Origin: Pseudomonas wadenswilerensis
GTDB taxonomy: Bacteria; Pseudomonadota; Gammaproteobacteria; Pseudomonadales; Pseudomonadaceae
Assembly: GCF_900497695.1 (NCBI RefSeq)
Contig: NZ_UIDD01000004.1
Coordinates: 310,001-374,000, forward strand
Direction: 5' to 3'
DNA length: 64,000 bases
The translations under genes were made by a program, and so were the position numbers. How positions within the stretch are numbered: position 1 is the first letter of the stretch; each line of letters opens with the position of its first letter. Below, piece by piece: positions 1-8,625 of the stretch. Below the pieces are notes generated by a model, which did not search any database, was not told the origin of the DNA, and saw nothing but the letters and a program-made list of their open reading frames with translations.

Positions 1-1476
1 GCTGACGGCTACGCGCGTACCCGCGGCAAGCCGGGCGTGTGCTTCATCATCACCGGCCCGGGCATGACCAATATCACCACCGCCATGGGCCAGGCCTACG
101 CTGACTCGATTCCGATGCTGGTGATTTCCAGCGTGCAGTCGCGTGACCAGTTGGGCGGCGGGCGCGGCAAGCTGCATGAGCTGCCGGCGCAGGGCAATCT
201 GGTGGCAGGCGTGGCGGCGTTTTCCCACACGCTGATGAGCGCCGATGACCTGCCGTCGGTACTGGCGCGCGCCTTTGCCGTGTTCGATGGCGCGCGGCCG
301 CGCCCGGTGCATATCGAGATTCCACTGGATGTGCTGGTCGAAGACGCCGATCACCTGCTGGCCTGTGCCCCGGTGCGTATCGCCCGCGCTGGCGCCGCGC
401 CTGCGCCGGTTGCACAAATGGCTGCCATGCTCGCGGCAGCCCGGCGGCCGCTGATCCTCGCCGGCGGTGGTGCCATCGATGCCAGCGCGGCGCTGACCCG
501 CCTGGCAGAATACCTGCAGGCGCCGGTGGCCCTGACCATCAACGCCAAGGGCGTTCTGCCGGCCAGCCACCCGCTGCAGATCGGCTCGACCCAGTCGCTG
601 GTGGCCACCCGTGCCCTGGTCGCCGAAGCCGATGTGGTGCTGGCGATCGGTACCGAGCTTGCCGAGACCGACTACGACGTGACCTTCAAGGGTGGTTTCG
701 AGATCCCCGGTGAGCTGCTGCGCATCGATATCGACCCCGACCAGACCGTGCGCAACTACCCGCCGAAGGTCGCCCTGGTCGCGGATTCGACCCTCGCTAC
801 CCAGGCCTTGCTGGTCGCCCTGGCCGAGCAACCGGCACCGGTGTGCGGCGCCGAGTGGGGCGCGGCCCGTGCCGCCCGCTTGCGTGCAGTGCTGGAGGCT
901 GACCGCGACCTGCCGATGCGCAGTCAGACGCGTATGCTCAATACCATTCTCGAAACCCTGTCGGGCGCAGTGCTGGTCGGTGACTCGACCCAGCCGGTGT
1001 ACACCGGCAACCTGACCCTGGACATGGACCAACCGCGGCGCTGGTTCAACGCCTCGACTGGCTACGGCACCCTGGGTTACGCGCTGCCGGCAGCCATGGG
1101 CGCCTGGCTGGGCAGCGCCGAAGCGGTGGCCGATCGCGCGCCGGTGGTGTGCCTGATCGGCGACGGCGGCTTGCAGTTCACCCTGCCGGAACTGGCCAGT
1201 GCCCGCGAGGCGCAGGTGCCGCTGATCGTGCTGCTGTGGAACAACCAGGGCTATGAAGAGATCAAGCGCTACATGGTCAACCGCGCCATCGAGCCGGTCG
1301 GCGTCGATATCTACACCCCTGATTTTATTGGCGTGGCCAAGGCCCTGGGCTGCAGCGCCGAGTCTGTGGGCGACGTCGCCCAGCTGCGCGAAGCATTGCG
1401 TCAGGCCTGCGATCGCAAAGGCCCGAGCCTGATCGAAATCGACCAGGCCACCTGGATGCAGGCGGTGCCAGCATGA
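1..1476 (+). CDS. aruI: 5-guanidino-2-oxopentanoate (2-ketoarginine) decarboxylase, thiamine-diphosphate enzyme, 5' end cut off
   Basis: The reading frame is already open at base 1, so the N-terminus is outside the window; 491 codons remain. The protein has the acetolactate synthase/decarboxylase architecture: the end of the N-terminal TPP domain (TGPGMTN, GGGRGKLHEL), a central domain, and a C-terminal TPP-binding domain with GDGG near residue 387 followed by NNQGYEEIK. AruI-type enzymes decarboxylate 2-ketoarginine to 4-guanidinobutyraldehyde in the arginine transaminase pathway, in the cytosol. The next gene overlaps by 4 bp (ATGA) and encodes an aldehyde dehydrogenase, which fits that pathway. 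A generic acetolactate-synthase-like enzyme cannot be excluded from sequence alone. Confidence 0.82.
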   Translation, partial: ADGYARTRGKPGVCFIITGPGMTNITTAMGQAYADSIPMLVISSVQSRDQLGGGRGKLHELPAQGNLVAGVAAFSHTLMSADDLPSVLARAFAVFDGARPRPVHIEIPLDVLVEDADHLLACAPVRIARAGAAPAPVAQMAAMLAAARRPLILAGGGAIDASAALTRLAEYLQAPVALTINAKGVLPASHPLQIGSTQSLVATRALVAEADVVLAIGTELAETDYDVTFKGGFEIPGELLRIDIDPDQTVRNYPPKVALVADSTLATQALLVALAEQPAPVCGAEWGAARAARLRAVLEADRDLPMRSQTRMLNTILETLSGAVLVGDSTQPVYTGNLTLDMDQPRRWFNASTGYGTLGYALPAAMGAWLGSAEAVADRAPVVCLIGDGGLQFTLPELASAREAQVPLIVLLWNNQGYEEIKRYMVNRAIEPVGVDIYTPDFIGVAKALGCSAESVGDVAQLREALRQACDRKGPSLIEIDQATWMQAVPA

Positions 1477-2906
1477 TCAAGCTGCCTGGTATCTATATCG
1501 CAGGCGTCTGGCAGCATGGCCCCCAGGCGCTGACGGTGATCAACCCGAGCAACGAGCAGGTACTGGCCGAAGTTGCCGGTGGCGACGCTGCGGCGGTCGA
1601 GCGGGCAACGCTGGCGGCCCGAGCGGCATTTGTCGAATGGTCTACATCCAGCGGGCCGACCCGCGCGGCCATCTTGCGGGCTATTGCCGAGGGTGTCGAG
1701 GCGCGCCGCGAGCGCTTGGTACAGCTGCAAGCCAGCAACAACGGCAAGCCGCTGGTTGAAGCCCACATCGATGTCGATGATGTCATCGCGACCTTTCGCT
1801 ATTACGCGGAGTTGGCGGACAACCTCGGGCGTGACCGCTCGGTGACCCTGCCCAGCGAAGATTTTGTCGCCCGGGTACGGCGTGAACCGTGCGGTGTGGT
1901 CGGTTTGATCGTGCCGTGGAACTTCCCCATGGTCACCACCGCCTGGAAGCTGGCGCCGGCACTGGCGGCAGGCTGCTGCGTGGTGCTCAAGCCTTCGGAA
2001 GTCACCCCGCTGGCCGAGCTGGAACTGGCGGCGATCATCGCCGAAGCGGGGCTGCCGGATGGGGTGTTCAACCTGGTCTGCGGTACCGGGCTGGCGGTGG
2101 GCGCGCCCTTGGCGGCCGATCCGCGTATTGCCAAGATTTCCTTCACCGGCAGCAATGCGGTGGGTGTGCAGGTAATGCAGCGGGCGGCGGAGACGGTCAA
2201 GGGTGTGAGCCTGGAACTGGGCGGCAAATCGCCGTTGCTGGTGCTGGAGGACGCCGACCTGGAACTTGCGGTGGAGCTGGCTTGCCTGGGTGGTTTCTTC
2301 AATGCCGGGCAGATGTGTTCGGCCACCAGTCGGGTGCTGGTGGCCGAAGCCCTGTACCCTGCGTTTATCGAGGCAGTGAAGGCCCGCGCCGAAGCGATCC
2401 GTGTGGGCGAGCCGTTCAGCGGCGAAAGCGAAATGGGGCCGTTGGTCAATCAGACCCAGTACCAGCGGGTACAGGCGCATATTGCGGCGGGTGTGCAATC
2501 CGGTGCCCGGTTGCTCTGTGGCGGTTCACGGCCGGCGCAGCTGCCTTGCGGCTACTTCGTCAGCCCCACGGTGTTCACCGATGTACCGCTGGACAGCGCC
2601 TTGTGGTGTGAGGAGATCTTCGGTCCGGTGCTGTGCGTGCGTTCGTTTGCCACTGAAGCCGAGGCGCTGGCGCTGGCCAATGACACCGAGTTCGGCCTGG
2701 TGGCCAGTGTGCTCAGCCGTGATTTGCCGGCTGCCGAGCGGGTAGCCAACGCCTTGCAGGCGGGGCTGGTGTGGATTAACGCACCGCAGGTGATCTTCCC
2801 GCAGACGGCCTGGGGTGGGTACAAGCAGAGCAGCCTGGGTCGGGAGCTGGGGCCTTGGGGCTTGAGTGCCTTTCAGGAGATCAAGCACGTCGTCAGGGCG
2901 GTGTAA
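1473..2906 (+). CDS. kauB: NAD(P)-dependent aldehyde dehydrogenase, probably 4-guanidinobutyraldehyde dehydrogenase
   Basis: This is a full-length 477-residue member of the aldehyde dehydrogenase superfamily. The catalytic glutamate is in LELGGKSP (about Glu248) and the catalytic cysteine in GQMCSA (about Cys282); the cofactor motif FTGSNAVG precedes them. Similarity in feel is to betaine/gamma-aminobutyraldehyde dehydrogenases. The ATG overlaps the aruI stop by 4 bp, so the two are translationally coupled. In Pseudomonas the product of AruI, 4-guanidinobutyraldehyde, is oxidised by such an enzyme to 4-guanidinobutyrate. The substrate is inferred from this pairing; the dehydrogenase call itself is secure. 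Confidence 0.8.
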   Translation: MIKLPGIYIAGVWQHGPQALTVINPSNEQVLAEVAGGDAAAVERATLAARAAFVEWSTSSGPTRAAILRAIAEGVEARRERLVQLQASNNGKPLVEAHIDVDDVIATFRYYAELADNLGRDRSVTLPSEDFVARVRREPCGVVGLIVPWNFPMVTTAWKLAPALAAGCCVVLKPSEVTPLAELELAAIIAEAGLPDGVFNLVCGTGLAVGAPLAADPRIAKISFTGSNAVGVQVMQRAAETVKGVSLELGGKSPLLVLEDADLELAVELACLGGFFNAGQMCSATSRVLVAEALYPAFIEAVKARAEAIRVGEPFSGESEMGPLVNQTQYQRVQAHIAAGVQSGARLLCGGSRPAQLPCGYFVSPTVFTDVPLDSALWCEEIFGPVLCVRSFATEAEALALANDTEFGLVASVLSRDLPAAERVANALQAGLVWINAPQVIFPQTAWGGYKQSSLGRELGPWGLSAFQEIKHVVRAV

Positions 2907-2927
2907 AAGCGGACCGCTGCGCGCTCC

Positions 2928-2945
2928 ATCGCCGGCAACGCCGGC
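2928..2945. repeat. Left part of a REP palindrome interrupted by the IS110 element
   Basis: The hairpin CCGGC-AAC-GCCGG sits directly against the left end of the insertion element. Removing the element joins it to TTGCTCCCACAG at 4092, which rebuilds an ordinary Pseudomonas REP. A second REP in inverted orientation lies at 4126-4151, so the original target was a REP doublet just downstream of the aldehyde dehydrogenase gene. Confidence 0.75.
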
Positions 2946-2969
2946 TTGTGTCTTGAGGTAGGAATAGAA

Positions 2970-3125
2970 TCAGAAGTGAGAGCGGTGAATGGCAAGCTGT
3001 ACGCCGGTAGTGCTTAAAGCACGTGTGGGAGCAAAGCTGCCATTCACCTCTCCACTCTGGCCCGAGCCCGAACAGTTGATTGAGCGCCTCTCGAATCACA
3101 AGCGTGGGCCAAGCCAGAGCGCTCT
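2970..3125 (+). ncRNA. Predicted bridge RNA (seekRNA) of IS110 copy 1
   Basis: Two stem-loops lie in the left non-coding end. The first has a perfect 11-bp stem (2984-2994 with 3038-3048). Its loop contains ACGCCGG at 3001-3007, identical to left flank 2938-2944, and an 11-mer at 3024-3034 that is the reverse complement of core plus right flank (4092-4102). The second has a 7-bp stem (3055-3061 with 3113-3119). Its loop contains ACAGTTG at 3072-3078, identical to the right end plus core at 4088-4094, and a 12-mer at 3090-3101 that pairs with the left end at 2946-2957 at 10 of 12 positions, counting one G-U. The order target loop then donor loop is that of the IS621 bridge RNA. Outer limits of the transcript are not known. 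Confidence 0.75.
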
Positions 3126-3140
3126 CACAACTGAGTGTAA

Positions 3141-4082
<942 letters not shown>

Positions 4083-4091
4083 TCAAGACAG

Positions 4092-4151
4092 TTGCTCCCA
4101 CAGGGTTATCAGCTTGCACTTCTCACTGTGGGAGTTGGCGTTGCCGGCGAT
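4092..4151. repeat. Right part of the interrupted REP plus its inverted partner
   Basis: TTGCTCCCACAG (4092-4103) is the right arm of the REP split by the element. After a 22-bp spacer, 4126-4151 reads CTGTGGGAG followed by GGCGTTGCCGGCGAT, the inverted copy of the same REP. Together they are a classic inverted REP doublet between kauB and the araC-type gene that converges on it. Confidence 0.7.
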
Positions 4152-4157
4152 AGCAAT

Positions 4158-5087
4158 CTAGAGCGCACTGCGCAACCTGGCCAGGTCCCTAACCGGCGGC
4201 GCCCCATACAAGCGGCTGTACTCGCGGCTGAACTGCGACGGGCTTTCATAGCCCACCCGATAGCCTGCCACCGCCGCCTCAAGCCCGTCATTGAGCATCA
4301 GCCGCCGCGCTTCCTGCAGGCGCAGCTGCTTCTGGTACTGCAACGGGCTCATGGAGGTCACCGCCTTGAAACGGTGATGCAAGGTCGAGGTACTGAGGTT
4401 GACTTCGCGCGCCAGGTCATCGATGCGCAACGGCTGATGAAAGTGCTGGTTGAGCCATTCGATGGCTTGGCACACCCGATGGGTCTGGCTGTTGGCCATG
4501 GCAATTTCATACAGCCGGTAACCCTGCGGTCCTCGCAGCAGCCGGTAGAGAATCTCGCGCTTGATCAGCGGCGCAAGGATCGGGATATCCTTCGGCGAAT
4601 CGAGCAAGCGAATCAACCGCAGCAGGGCATCGAGCAACAGCGGATTGGTACGCTCCACATACAGCCCACGGCCCGACGGCAAAGCCGGCACACCGAGGGG
4701 GCCGGCATCGGCCAACAGGTTGTTGATCTGCGCCGGATCAATGTTCAGGCGCACACCCAGGCTGGGGTTTTCCGGGCTGGCCTCCAGCAGCACGCCGCTG
4801 ATCGGCAATGCCACCGACACCACCATGTAATGCAGCGGGTCGTACCTGTAGTGCTCGTCGCCCAGGCACACCTCCTTGCTGCCATGAGCCAGGATGCACA
4901 GTGCAGGCTCGGCCAGGGCCGGCATGGAGCGCACGCTTTCTTCGTAGCGCACCAGAAACAGGTCCTCAACCGCCGACTCGACGCCAGCCTGGCGTGGCGC
5001 ATGGCGTTGGATGAGTACGGCCAGCTCCTGGCGCTGTTGTTCCAGGGCGGGGTCGAGGATCAGGCGGTCGGGCTCAATAGCAGACAT
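4158..5087 (-). CDS. AraC-family transcriptional regulator
   Basis: The C-terminal 100 residues form a double helix-turn-helix of the AraC/XylS type (QPLRIDDLAREVNLSTSTL... and the second helix in VGYESPSQFSREYSRLYG). The N-terminal part matches the AraC_N-type sensor domain. I place the start at the ATG at 5087 (MSAIEPDRL, 309 residues); an in-frame TTG at 5132 would add 15 residues. The gene is divergent from the ABM monooxygenase gene at 5292, and a perfect 17-bp inverted repeat lies between them, so it probably controls that neighbour and itself. The effector cannot be told from sequence. Confidence 0.88.
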   Translation of the reverse strand: MSAIEPDRLILDPALEQQRQELAVLIQRHAPRQAGVESAVEDLFLVRYEESVRSMPALAEPALCILAHGSKEVCLGDEHYRYDPLHYMVVSVALPISGVLLEASPENPSLGVRLNIDPAQINNLLADAGPLGVPALPSGRGLYVERTNPLLLDALLRLIRLLDSPKDIPILAPLIKREILYRLLRGPQGYRLYEIAMANSQTHRVCQAIEWLNQHFHQPLRIDDLAREVNLSTSTLHHRFKAVTSMSPLQYQKQLRLQEARRLMLNDGLEAAVAGYRVGYESPSQFSREYSRLYGAPPVRDLARLRSAL

Positions 5088-5160
5088 GGGGGGCGATTCC
5101 AGGGAGAACGACTGCAGGATAGGTTTGTGCAAGCCACGGCGCTAGTCGAAAGCTGCCGCC

Positions 5161-5201
5161 CGCTTGCCTGATCCTGCAGGGCGCGCAGGATCAGGCAAGC
5201 G
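5161..5201. promoter_or_regulatory. Perfect 17-bp inverted repeat in the divergent araC-ABM promoter region
   Basis: Bases 5161-5177 (CGCTTGCCTGATCCTGC) are exactly complementary to 5185-5201, with a 7-nt loop. It lies 74 bp upstream of the regulator start and 91 bp upstream of the ABM start. There is no U-run after it on either strand, so it does not look like a terminator. It could be an operator or an RNA hairpin in the 5' leader. It lacks the REP consensus. Confidence 0.5.
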
Positions 5202-5291
5202 CTCGACAGGAATTGCCTAACCGCCGCGCGGGCGGGAGGCCTAACCTGTGCAGCCTGGCAATTTCATCTGGCTGCACATGGAGAAACGCTC

Positions 5292-5600
5292 ATGACCTCG
5301 GTACATTCGGTCACCCACCTTGCATTTATCCGCGCCAGCAGCGGTCGCTCAGAGGAACTGGGCGAGCGCCTGCGTGACCTGCTGGAGCCGTCGCGTCAGG
5401 CCCCCGGCTGCCTGAAGTTCAGCCTGCAACGCTCCCAGGCCGATGCCGACCTGTGGCTGCTCAGCGGTTTCTGGCGCGATCAGCAATCGATGAGCGGCTA
5501 CTTCGCTTCACCGACCCTTGAGTTGTTTGGCGAGCTGGTGCAGGCGCGGGTGGTCGACAGCCTCGACCTGCATACCTTCGGCTCGCCTTGCGCAGGTTAG
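5292..5600 (+). CDS. Antibiotic biosynthesis monooxygenase (ABM) domain protein
   Basis: This is a 102-residue single-domain protein of the dimeric alpha/beta-barrel ABM fold. The pattern of conserved positions is typical of the YgiN-like quinol monooxygenase group: FIRASSGRSEELGERLRDLL, then APGCLKF, then LWLLSGFWRD. A GGAGA ribosome site precedes the ATG. It is divergent from an AraC regulator and probably under its control. Members act on quinols or other aromatics in detoxification or biosynthesis, but the substrate here is unknown. Confidence 0.8.
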   Translation: MTSVHSVTHLAFIRASSGRSEELGERLRDLLEPSRQAPGCLKFSLQRSQADADLWLLSGFWRDQQSMSGYFASPTLELFGELVQARVVDSLDLHTFGSPCAG

Positions 5601-5638
5601 AATGCCGGCTTCAGGTAATTGATGTGGATTTGAAGCAC

Positions 5639-5869
5639 ATGGCACGTAAAGAATTTTCGCGGTTCGAAGCCGTATCGGCAGCTGTACGTGGCGACGACGG
5701 TTATAACGCCGCCATCGCCGTCAAAGGCCTGGGTGCCAGTGGCGCACCGCGCTTTCATAAGGTCCTTGAAGGGCAGCGTTTCCAGACTGCCCTGGCTGCT
5801 GACGAAGCGGCCTGCGCCGAACTTGAGCGCCTGCAGGGCGTCGATGACGACGCCGAACTGGTCTGGTAA
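5639..5869 (+). CDS. Small conserved hypothetical protein (76 aa)
   Basis: The ORF begins MARKEFSRFEAV and ends LVW. It is a soluble, acidic protein without a signal peptide or transmembrane segment. I recognise it only as the type of small Pseudomonas protein of unknown function; no catalytic or metal-binding motif is visible. It starts 38 bp after the ABM gene on the same strand and may be cotranscribed with it. It is convergent with the flavin reductase, with the two stops only 1 bp apart. Confidence 0.6.
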   Translation: MARKEFSRFEAVSAAVRGDDGYNAAIAVKGLGASGAPRFHKVLEGQRFQTALAADEAACAELERLQGVDDDAELVW

Positions 5870-5870
5870 C

Positions 5871-6482
5871 TCAGCCGTTGACCTGCGGGCGGGCCATCTT
5901 GAACAGGTTGCCCAGTTCGAAGTAATCCGCCGGGCCGCCACCCCGCAGGATCGGCTGGCCTGCAGCGGTATCGTAGATGCCGTCCTTGAGCAGATGCTCG
6001 GCGATATGCACCGCCACCACTTCACCCAGAACCAGCCAGCTTGGCACCAGCGCCTGGTCAGCACGTTGCAGCTGGATGATCTGGGTGACCTTGCACTCGA
6101 ATGACACCGGGCTTTCTTGCACCCGCGGCACGGCAATCACCCTGGACGCCACCGGGGTCAGCCCACTCAGGGCGAACTCGTCAACTTGCGGTGCAACCGC
6201 GGCGCAGCTCTGGTTCATCGCCTCGGCCAACGGCCGGGTGGCCAGGTTCCAGGCGAATTCGCCCGTCTGCTCGATGTTGTTCAGGCTGTCTTTGCGCCCG
6301 ACGCTGGCGAAACCGACGATCGGTGGAATGTAGTTGAAGGCGTTGAAGAAGCTGTAGGGCGCAAGGTTCAGGCGACCTTCGGCGTCCTGGGAAGAAATCC
6401 AGCCAATCGGGCGTGGGCCGACGATGGCATTGAACGGATCGTGGGGCAGGCCGTGGCCTTTTGCCGGTTCGTAGTAATACAT
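5871..6482 (-). CDS. Flavin reductase-like, FMN-binding split-barrel protein
   Basis: I start the protein at MYYYEPAKGHG (ATG 6482, 203 residues); the upstream in-frame extension has no family resemblance. Motifs of the flavin-reductase domain are present: the FMN-binding stretch VGPRPIGWISS near residue 17, LAPYSFFNAF, and GEFAWNLAT. Relatives bind FMN and reduce it with NAD(P)H or act as flavoredoxins. It stands alone between a convergent hypothetical gene and a small secreted protein, so its partner oxygenase is not evident. Confidence 0.85.
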   Translation of the reverse strand: MYYYEPAKGHGLPHDPFNAIVGPRPIGWISSQDAEGRLNLAPYSFFNAFNYIPPIVGFASVGRKDSLNNIEQTGEFAWNLATRPLAEAMNQSCAAVAPQVDEFALSGLTPVASRVIAVPRVQESPVSFECKVTQIIQLQRADQALVPSWLVLGEVVAVHIAEHLLKDGIYDTAAGQPILRGGGPADYFELGNLFKMARPQVNG

Positions 6483-6595
6483 CTGCGCTGGCCTGAGGGC
6501 CTTCCCTGTGAGTAAGCGCCTAGTGTGCCAAGGCTTGGCCTTGCTGAAAATGACTAAGCCCGGCCGAGGCCGGGCTGACTGCGTCACATCAGGGC

Positions 6596-6805
6596 TTAGC
6601 TGATGCGGTGGGCCTGGGTGCGATCGAAACCGTCTTCAGCGAATTTGGCGCCGCCAGTGCGATCGAAACCGTCTTCTACATAAGTGGCCGGCTGGGTTGG
6701 CACGGCGTTGAAGTTGTGGGCGTTGGTACGGTCGAAGCCGTCTTCGGCGAAGGCGTTGACAGCCAGTACCGAGAAGGCCAGGGTCAGGATCAGTTTGCTT
6801 TTCAT
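6596..6805 (-). CDS. Small exported protein with three EDGFDRT repeats
   Basis: The 69-residue product starts with a clear signal peptide (MKSKLILTLAFSVLAVNAFA). A signal peptidase site after AFA would leave a mature chain of about 49 residues beginning EDGFDRT. The heptapeptide EDGFDRT occurs three times, separated by short linkers rich in Ala, Asn and His, and makes up nearly half of the mature protein. A GGAG ribosome site precedes the ATG. I do not recognise a function. The repeat pattern could be a ligand-binding motif, a scaffold, or a precursor cut into peptides. Confidence 0.7.
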   Translation of the reverse strand: MKSKLILTLAFSVLAVNAFAEDGFDRTNAHNFNAVPTQPATYVEDGFDRTGGAKFAEDGFDRTQAHRIS

Positions 6806-6965
6806 GGTCGTTGCTCCGAGGTGGTGAGGGGTTGTTTGTTTCTATGGGTGTAATGCTACGCCGATAAAATTGATTAAAAAGCGCAAAAAATAACGTATAA
6901 GAATCTAAAAAGTAGATGTATTTGACGGCAGTTCGCCCTCATCGCCAGCAAGGCCATGCACGGAC

Positions 6966-7006
6966 CTGTGGGAGCTGGCCTTGCCAGCGATGCAGGCGAT
7001 GCGGTC
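6966..7006. repeat. REP element in the 6806-7120 intergenic region
   Basis: CTGTGGGAGCTGGCCTTGCCAGCGATG followed by GCGATGCGGTC is a single Pseudomonas REP (stem CTGGC/GCCAG). The rest of this 315-bp gap holds an AT-rich stretch (about 6850-6925) that should contain the promoter of the small repeat protein, and the terminator of the MFS gene. I see no further gene in it. Confidence 0.7.
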
Positions 7007-7063
7007 TACGCTATGAGTGAAGATTGAGGGTGTGGGATTAATTGCGGGTTAAAGCGCCATAAA

Positions 7064-7104
7064 CAAAAAAAGGGGGCAATCCGCTGGCGGATGCCCCCTT
7101 TTTT
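7064..7104 (-). terminator. Rho-independent terminator after the MFS transporter gene
   Basis: A strong GC stem (AGGGGGCA paired with TGCCCCCT, extended by ATCCGC/GCGGAT) is flanked by A-runs on one side and T-runs on the other, so it can work in both directions. It begins 17 bp after the MFS stop codon. Confidence 0.85.
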
Positions 7105-7120
7105 CTGCCGATGACTGGGA

Positions 7121-8440
7121 TCAGTCAGTGGTGATCCGCGAATGCTTGCGGGTGTCCTTCATGAACACATACACCAGCAACGAGCAGGCGATACAGGCGG
7201 TCACGTACCAGTAGTAGCCGGTCTCCATGCCGATGCTCTTGAACCACAGCGCCACGTATTCAGCGGTACCGCCGAAGATCGACACGGTCAGGGCGTACGG
7301 CAGGCCAACGCCCAGGGCGCGGATTTCGGTGGGGAACAGCTCGGCTTTGACCACCGCGTTGATCGAGGTGTAGCCGCTGACGATGATCAGCGCCGCCATG
7401 ATCAGGAAGAACGCGCCCCACCAGGTCTGGATGGTGTGCAGGGTGGTGAGGATCGGTACGGTGCACAGCGTGCCGAGCACGCCGAAGGCGATCAGGATCG
7501 GACGCCGGCCGATCTTGTCGGAAAGGCTGCCGATGACTGGCTGCAGGCACATGAACAGGAACAGGGTGGCCGCCGAAATGGTGGTCGAGTCGCTGATGCT
7601 CATGCCCACCGTGTTCACCAGGTACTTCTGCATGTAGGTGGTGTAGGTGTAGAAGGCCAGGGTACCGCCCATGGTCAGGCCGACCACGGTGGCCAGCTCC
7701 TTCGGATGGCGCATCAGGGTGCGCATCAGGCTTTCCTTGGACTTTTCCTTCTTGGTGAAGGAGGCGGTTTCTTCCATGCCACGGCGCAGGTACAGGGCGA
7801 CCACCGCACACAGGGCGCCGATCACGAAAGGCACACGCCAGCCCCAGGCATACAGCTGCTCGGTGGTCAGGGTCTGCTGCAGGATGATCAGCACCGCCAG
7901 GGCGATGAGCTGGCCGGAAATCAGCGTCACGTACTGGAAGCTGGAGAAGAAGCCACGGCGTTCCTTGGTGGCCATCTCACTGAGGTAGGTGGCGGAAGTG
8001 CCGTACTCGCCGCCCACCGACAGGCCTTGCATCAGACGCGCTATGACCAGCAGCACCGGCGCGGCGACACCGATGGTTTCATAACCCGGGGTCAGGGCGA
8101 TGACCAGCGAGCCTGCGCACATCAGCAGGACCGAAGCCATCAGCGCGGCCTTGCGGCCCTTGCGGTCGGCGTAGATACCCATCAGCCAGCCGCCGATCGG
8201 GCGCATCAGGAAGCCCACGGCGAAGATCGCGGCGGTGTTGAGCAGTTGGGCGGTGGTGTCGCCAGCGGGGAAGAAGGCTTTGGCGAAGTACAGGGAGAAC
8301 GCGGCGTAAACGTACCAGTCGTACCATTCGACCATGTTGCCGATCGAGCCGCTGAAAATCGACTTGAGTCGGCTGCGGGTGGTTTTTTCCGCGGCGGGCG
8401 CAATGGCCGCCCCGGCGGGCAGAGTGCTGGAGTTATCCAT
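7121..8440 (-). CDS. MFS metabolite:H+ symporter, probable C5/C4-dicarboxylate (alpha-ketoglutarate type) transporter
   Basis: The protein has about 12 hydrophobic segments and MFS signatures of the MHS (KgtP/ProP/PcaT) group: GNMVEWYDWYVY at the start of TM1, the loop DRKGRKAALM, GLSVGGEYGTSATY, and SDKIGRRPILI between TM8 and TM9. I prefer the ATG at 8440 (MDNSSTLPAGAA), which has AAGGT upstream; an ATG at 8455 is also in frame. A sigma-54 promoter lies about 60 bp upstream and a DctB/DctD-type pair follows at 8626-11711. In P. aeruginosa a similar transporter for alpha-ketoglutarate and glutarate depends on RpoN and a related two-component pair, so a dicarboxylate substrate is the best inference. 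Confidence 0.85.
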   Translation of the reverse strand: MDNSSTLPAGAAIAPAAEKTTRSRLKSIFSGSIGNMVEWYDWYVYAAFSLYFAKAFFPAGDTTAQLLNTAAIFAVGFLMRPIGGWLMGIYADRKGRKAALMASVLLMCAGSLVIALTPGYETIGVAAPVLLVIARLMQGLSVGGEYGTSATYLSEMATKERRGFFSSFQYVTLISGQLIALAVLIILQQTLTTEQLYAWGWRVPFVIGALCAVVALYLRRGMEETASFTKKEKSKESLMRTLMRHPKELATVVGLTMGGTLAFYTYTTYMQKYLVNTVGMSISDSTTISAATLFLFMCLQPVIGSLSDKIGRRPILIAFGVLGTLCTVPILTTLHTIQTWWGAFFLIMAALIIVSGYTSINAVVKAELFPTEIRALGVGLPYALTVSIFGGTAEYVALWFKSIGMETGYYWYVTACIACSLLVYVFMKDTRKHSRITTD

Positions 8441-8500
8441 CGAAGGGACCTTCATAGTTGTTTTTGTGGAGCGCGTCGAAACGCAGCCTGCCAGGGCTAT

Positions 8501-8516
8501 AGCAGAAGCTGTGCCA
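8501..8516 (-). promoter_or_regulatory. Sigma-54 (-24/-12) promoter of the MFS transporter
   Basis: On the minus strand the sequence reads TGGCAC-AGCTT-CTGCT, matching the RpoN consensus TGGCAC-N5-TTGCT with one mismatch. The GG and GC dinucleotides are correctly spaced. Transcription would start near 8489, about 50 nt before the chosen ATG. The adjacent regulator is a sigma-54 activator. Confidence 0.8.
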
Positions 8517-8559
8517 GGTGCTGGAGGCCCGGTCTAGAAGGGTTGTACGGGTGTGATGA

Positions 8560-8603
8560 GCGGAAATCCGCCTATCCAAACGAGTGGGTAGGCGAAAATC
8601 CGC
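8560..8603. promoter_or_regulatory. Paired upstream activator sites for the DctD-type regulator (predicted)
   Basis: Two related dyads, GCGGA-AA-TCCGC (8560-8571) and GCGAAAATCCGC (8592-8603), have centres 32 bp apart, about three helical turns. They lie 45-100 bp upstream of the -24 element. Between them CGCCTATCC and GGGTAGGCG form a further inverted pair. This is the usual layout for binding of two sigma-54 activator dimers. Confidence 0.55.
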
Positions 8604-8625
8604 TTATGGCGATCAGCTGTGTCGA

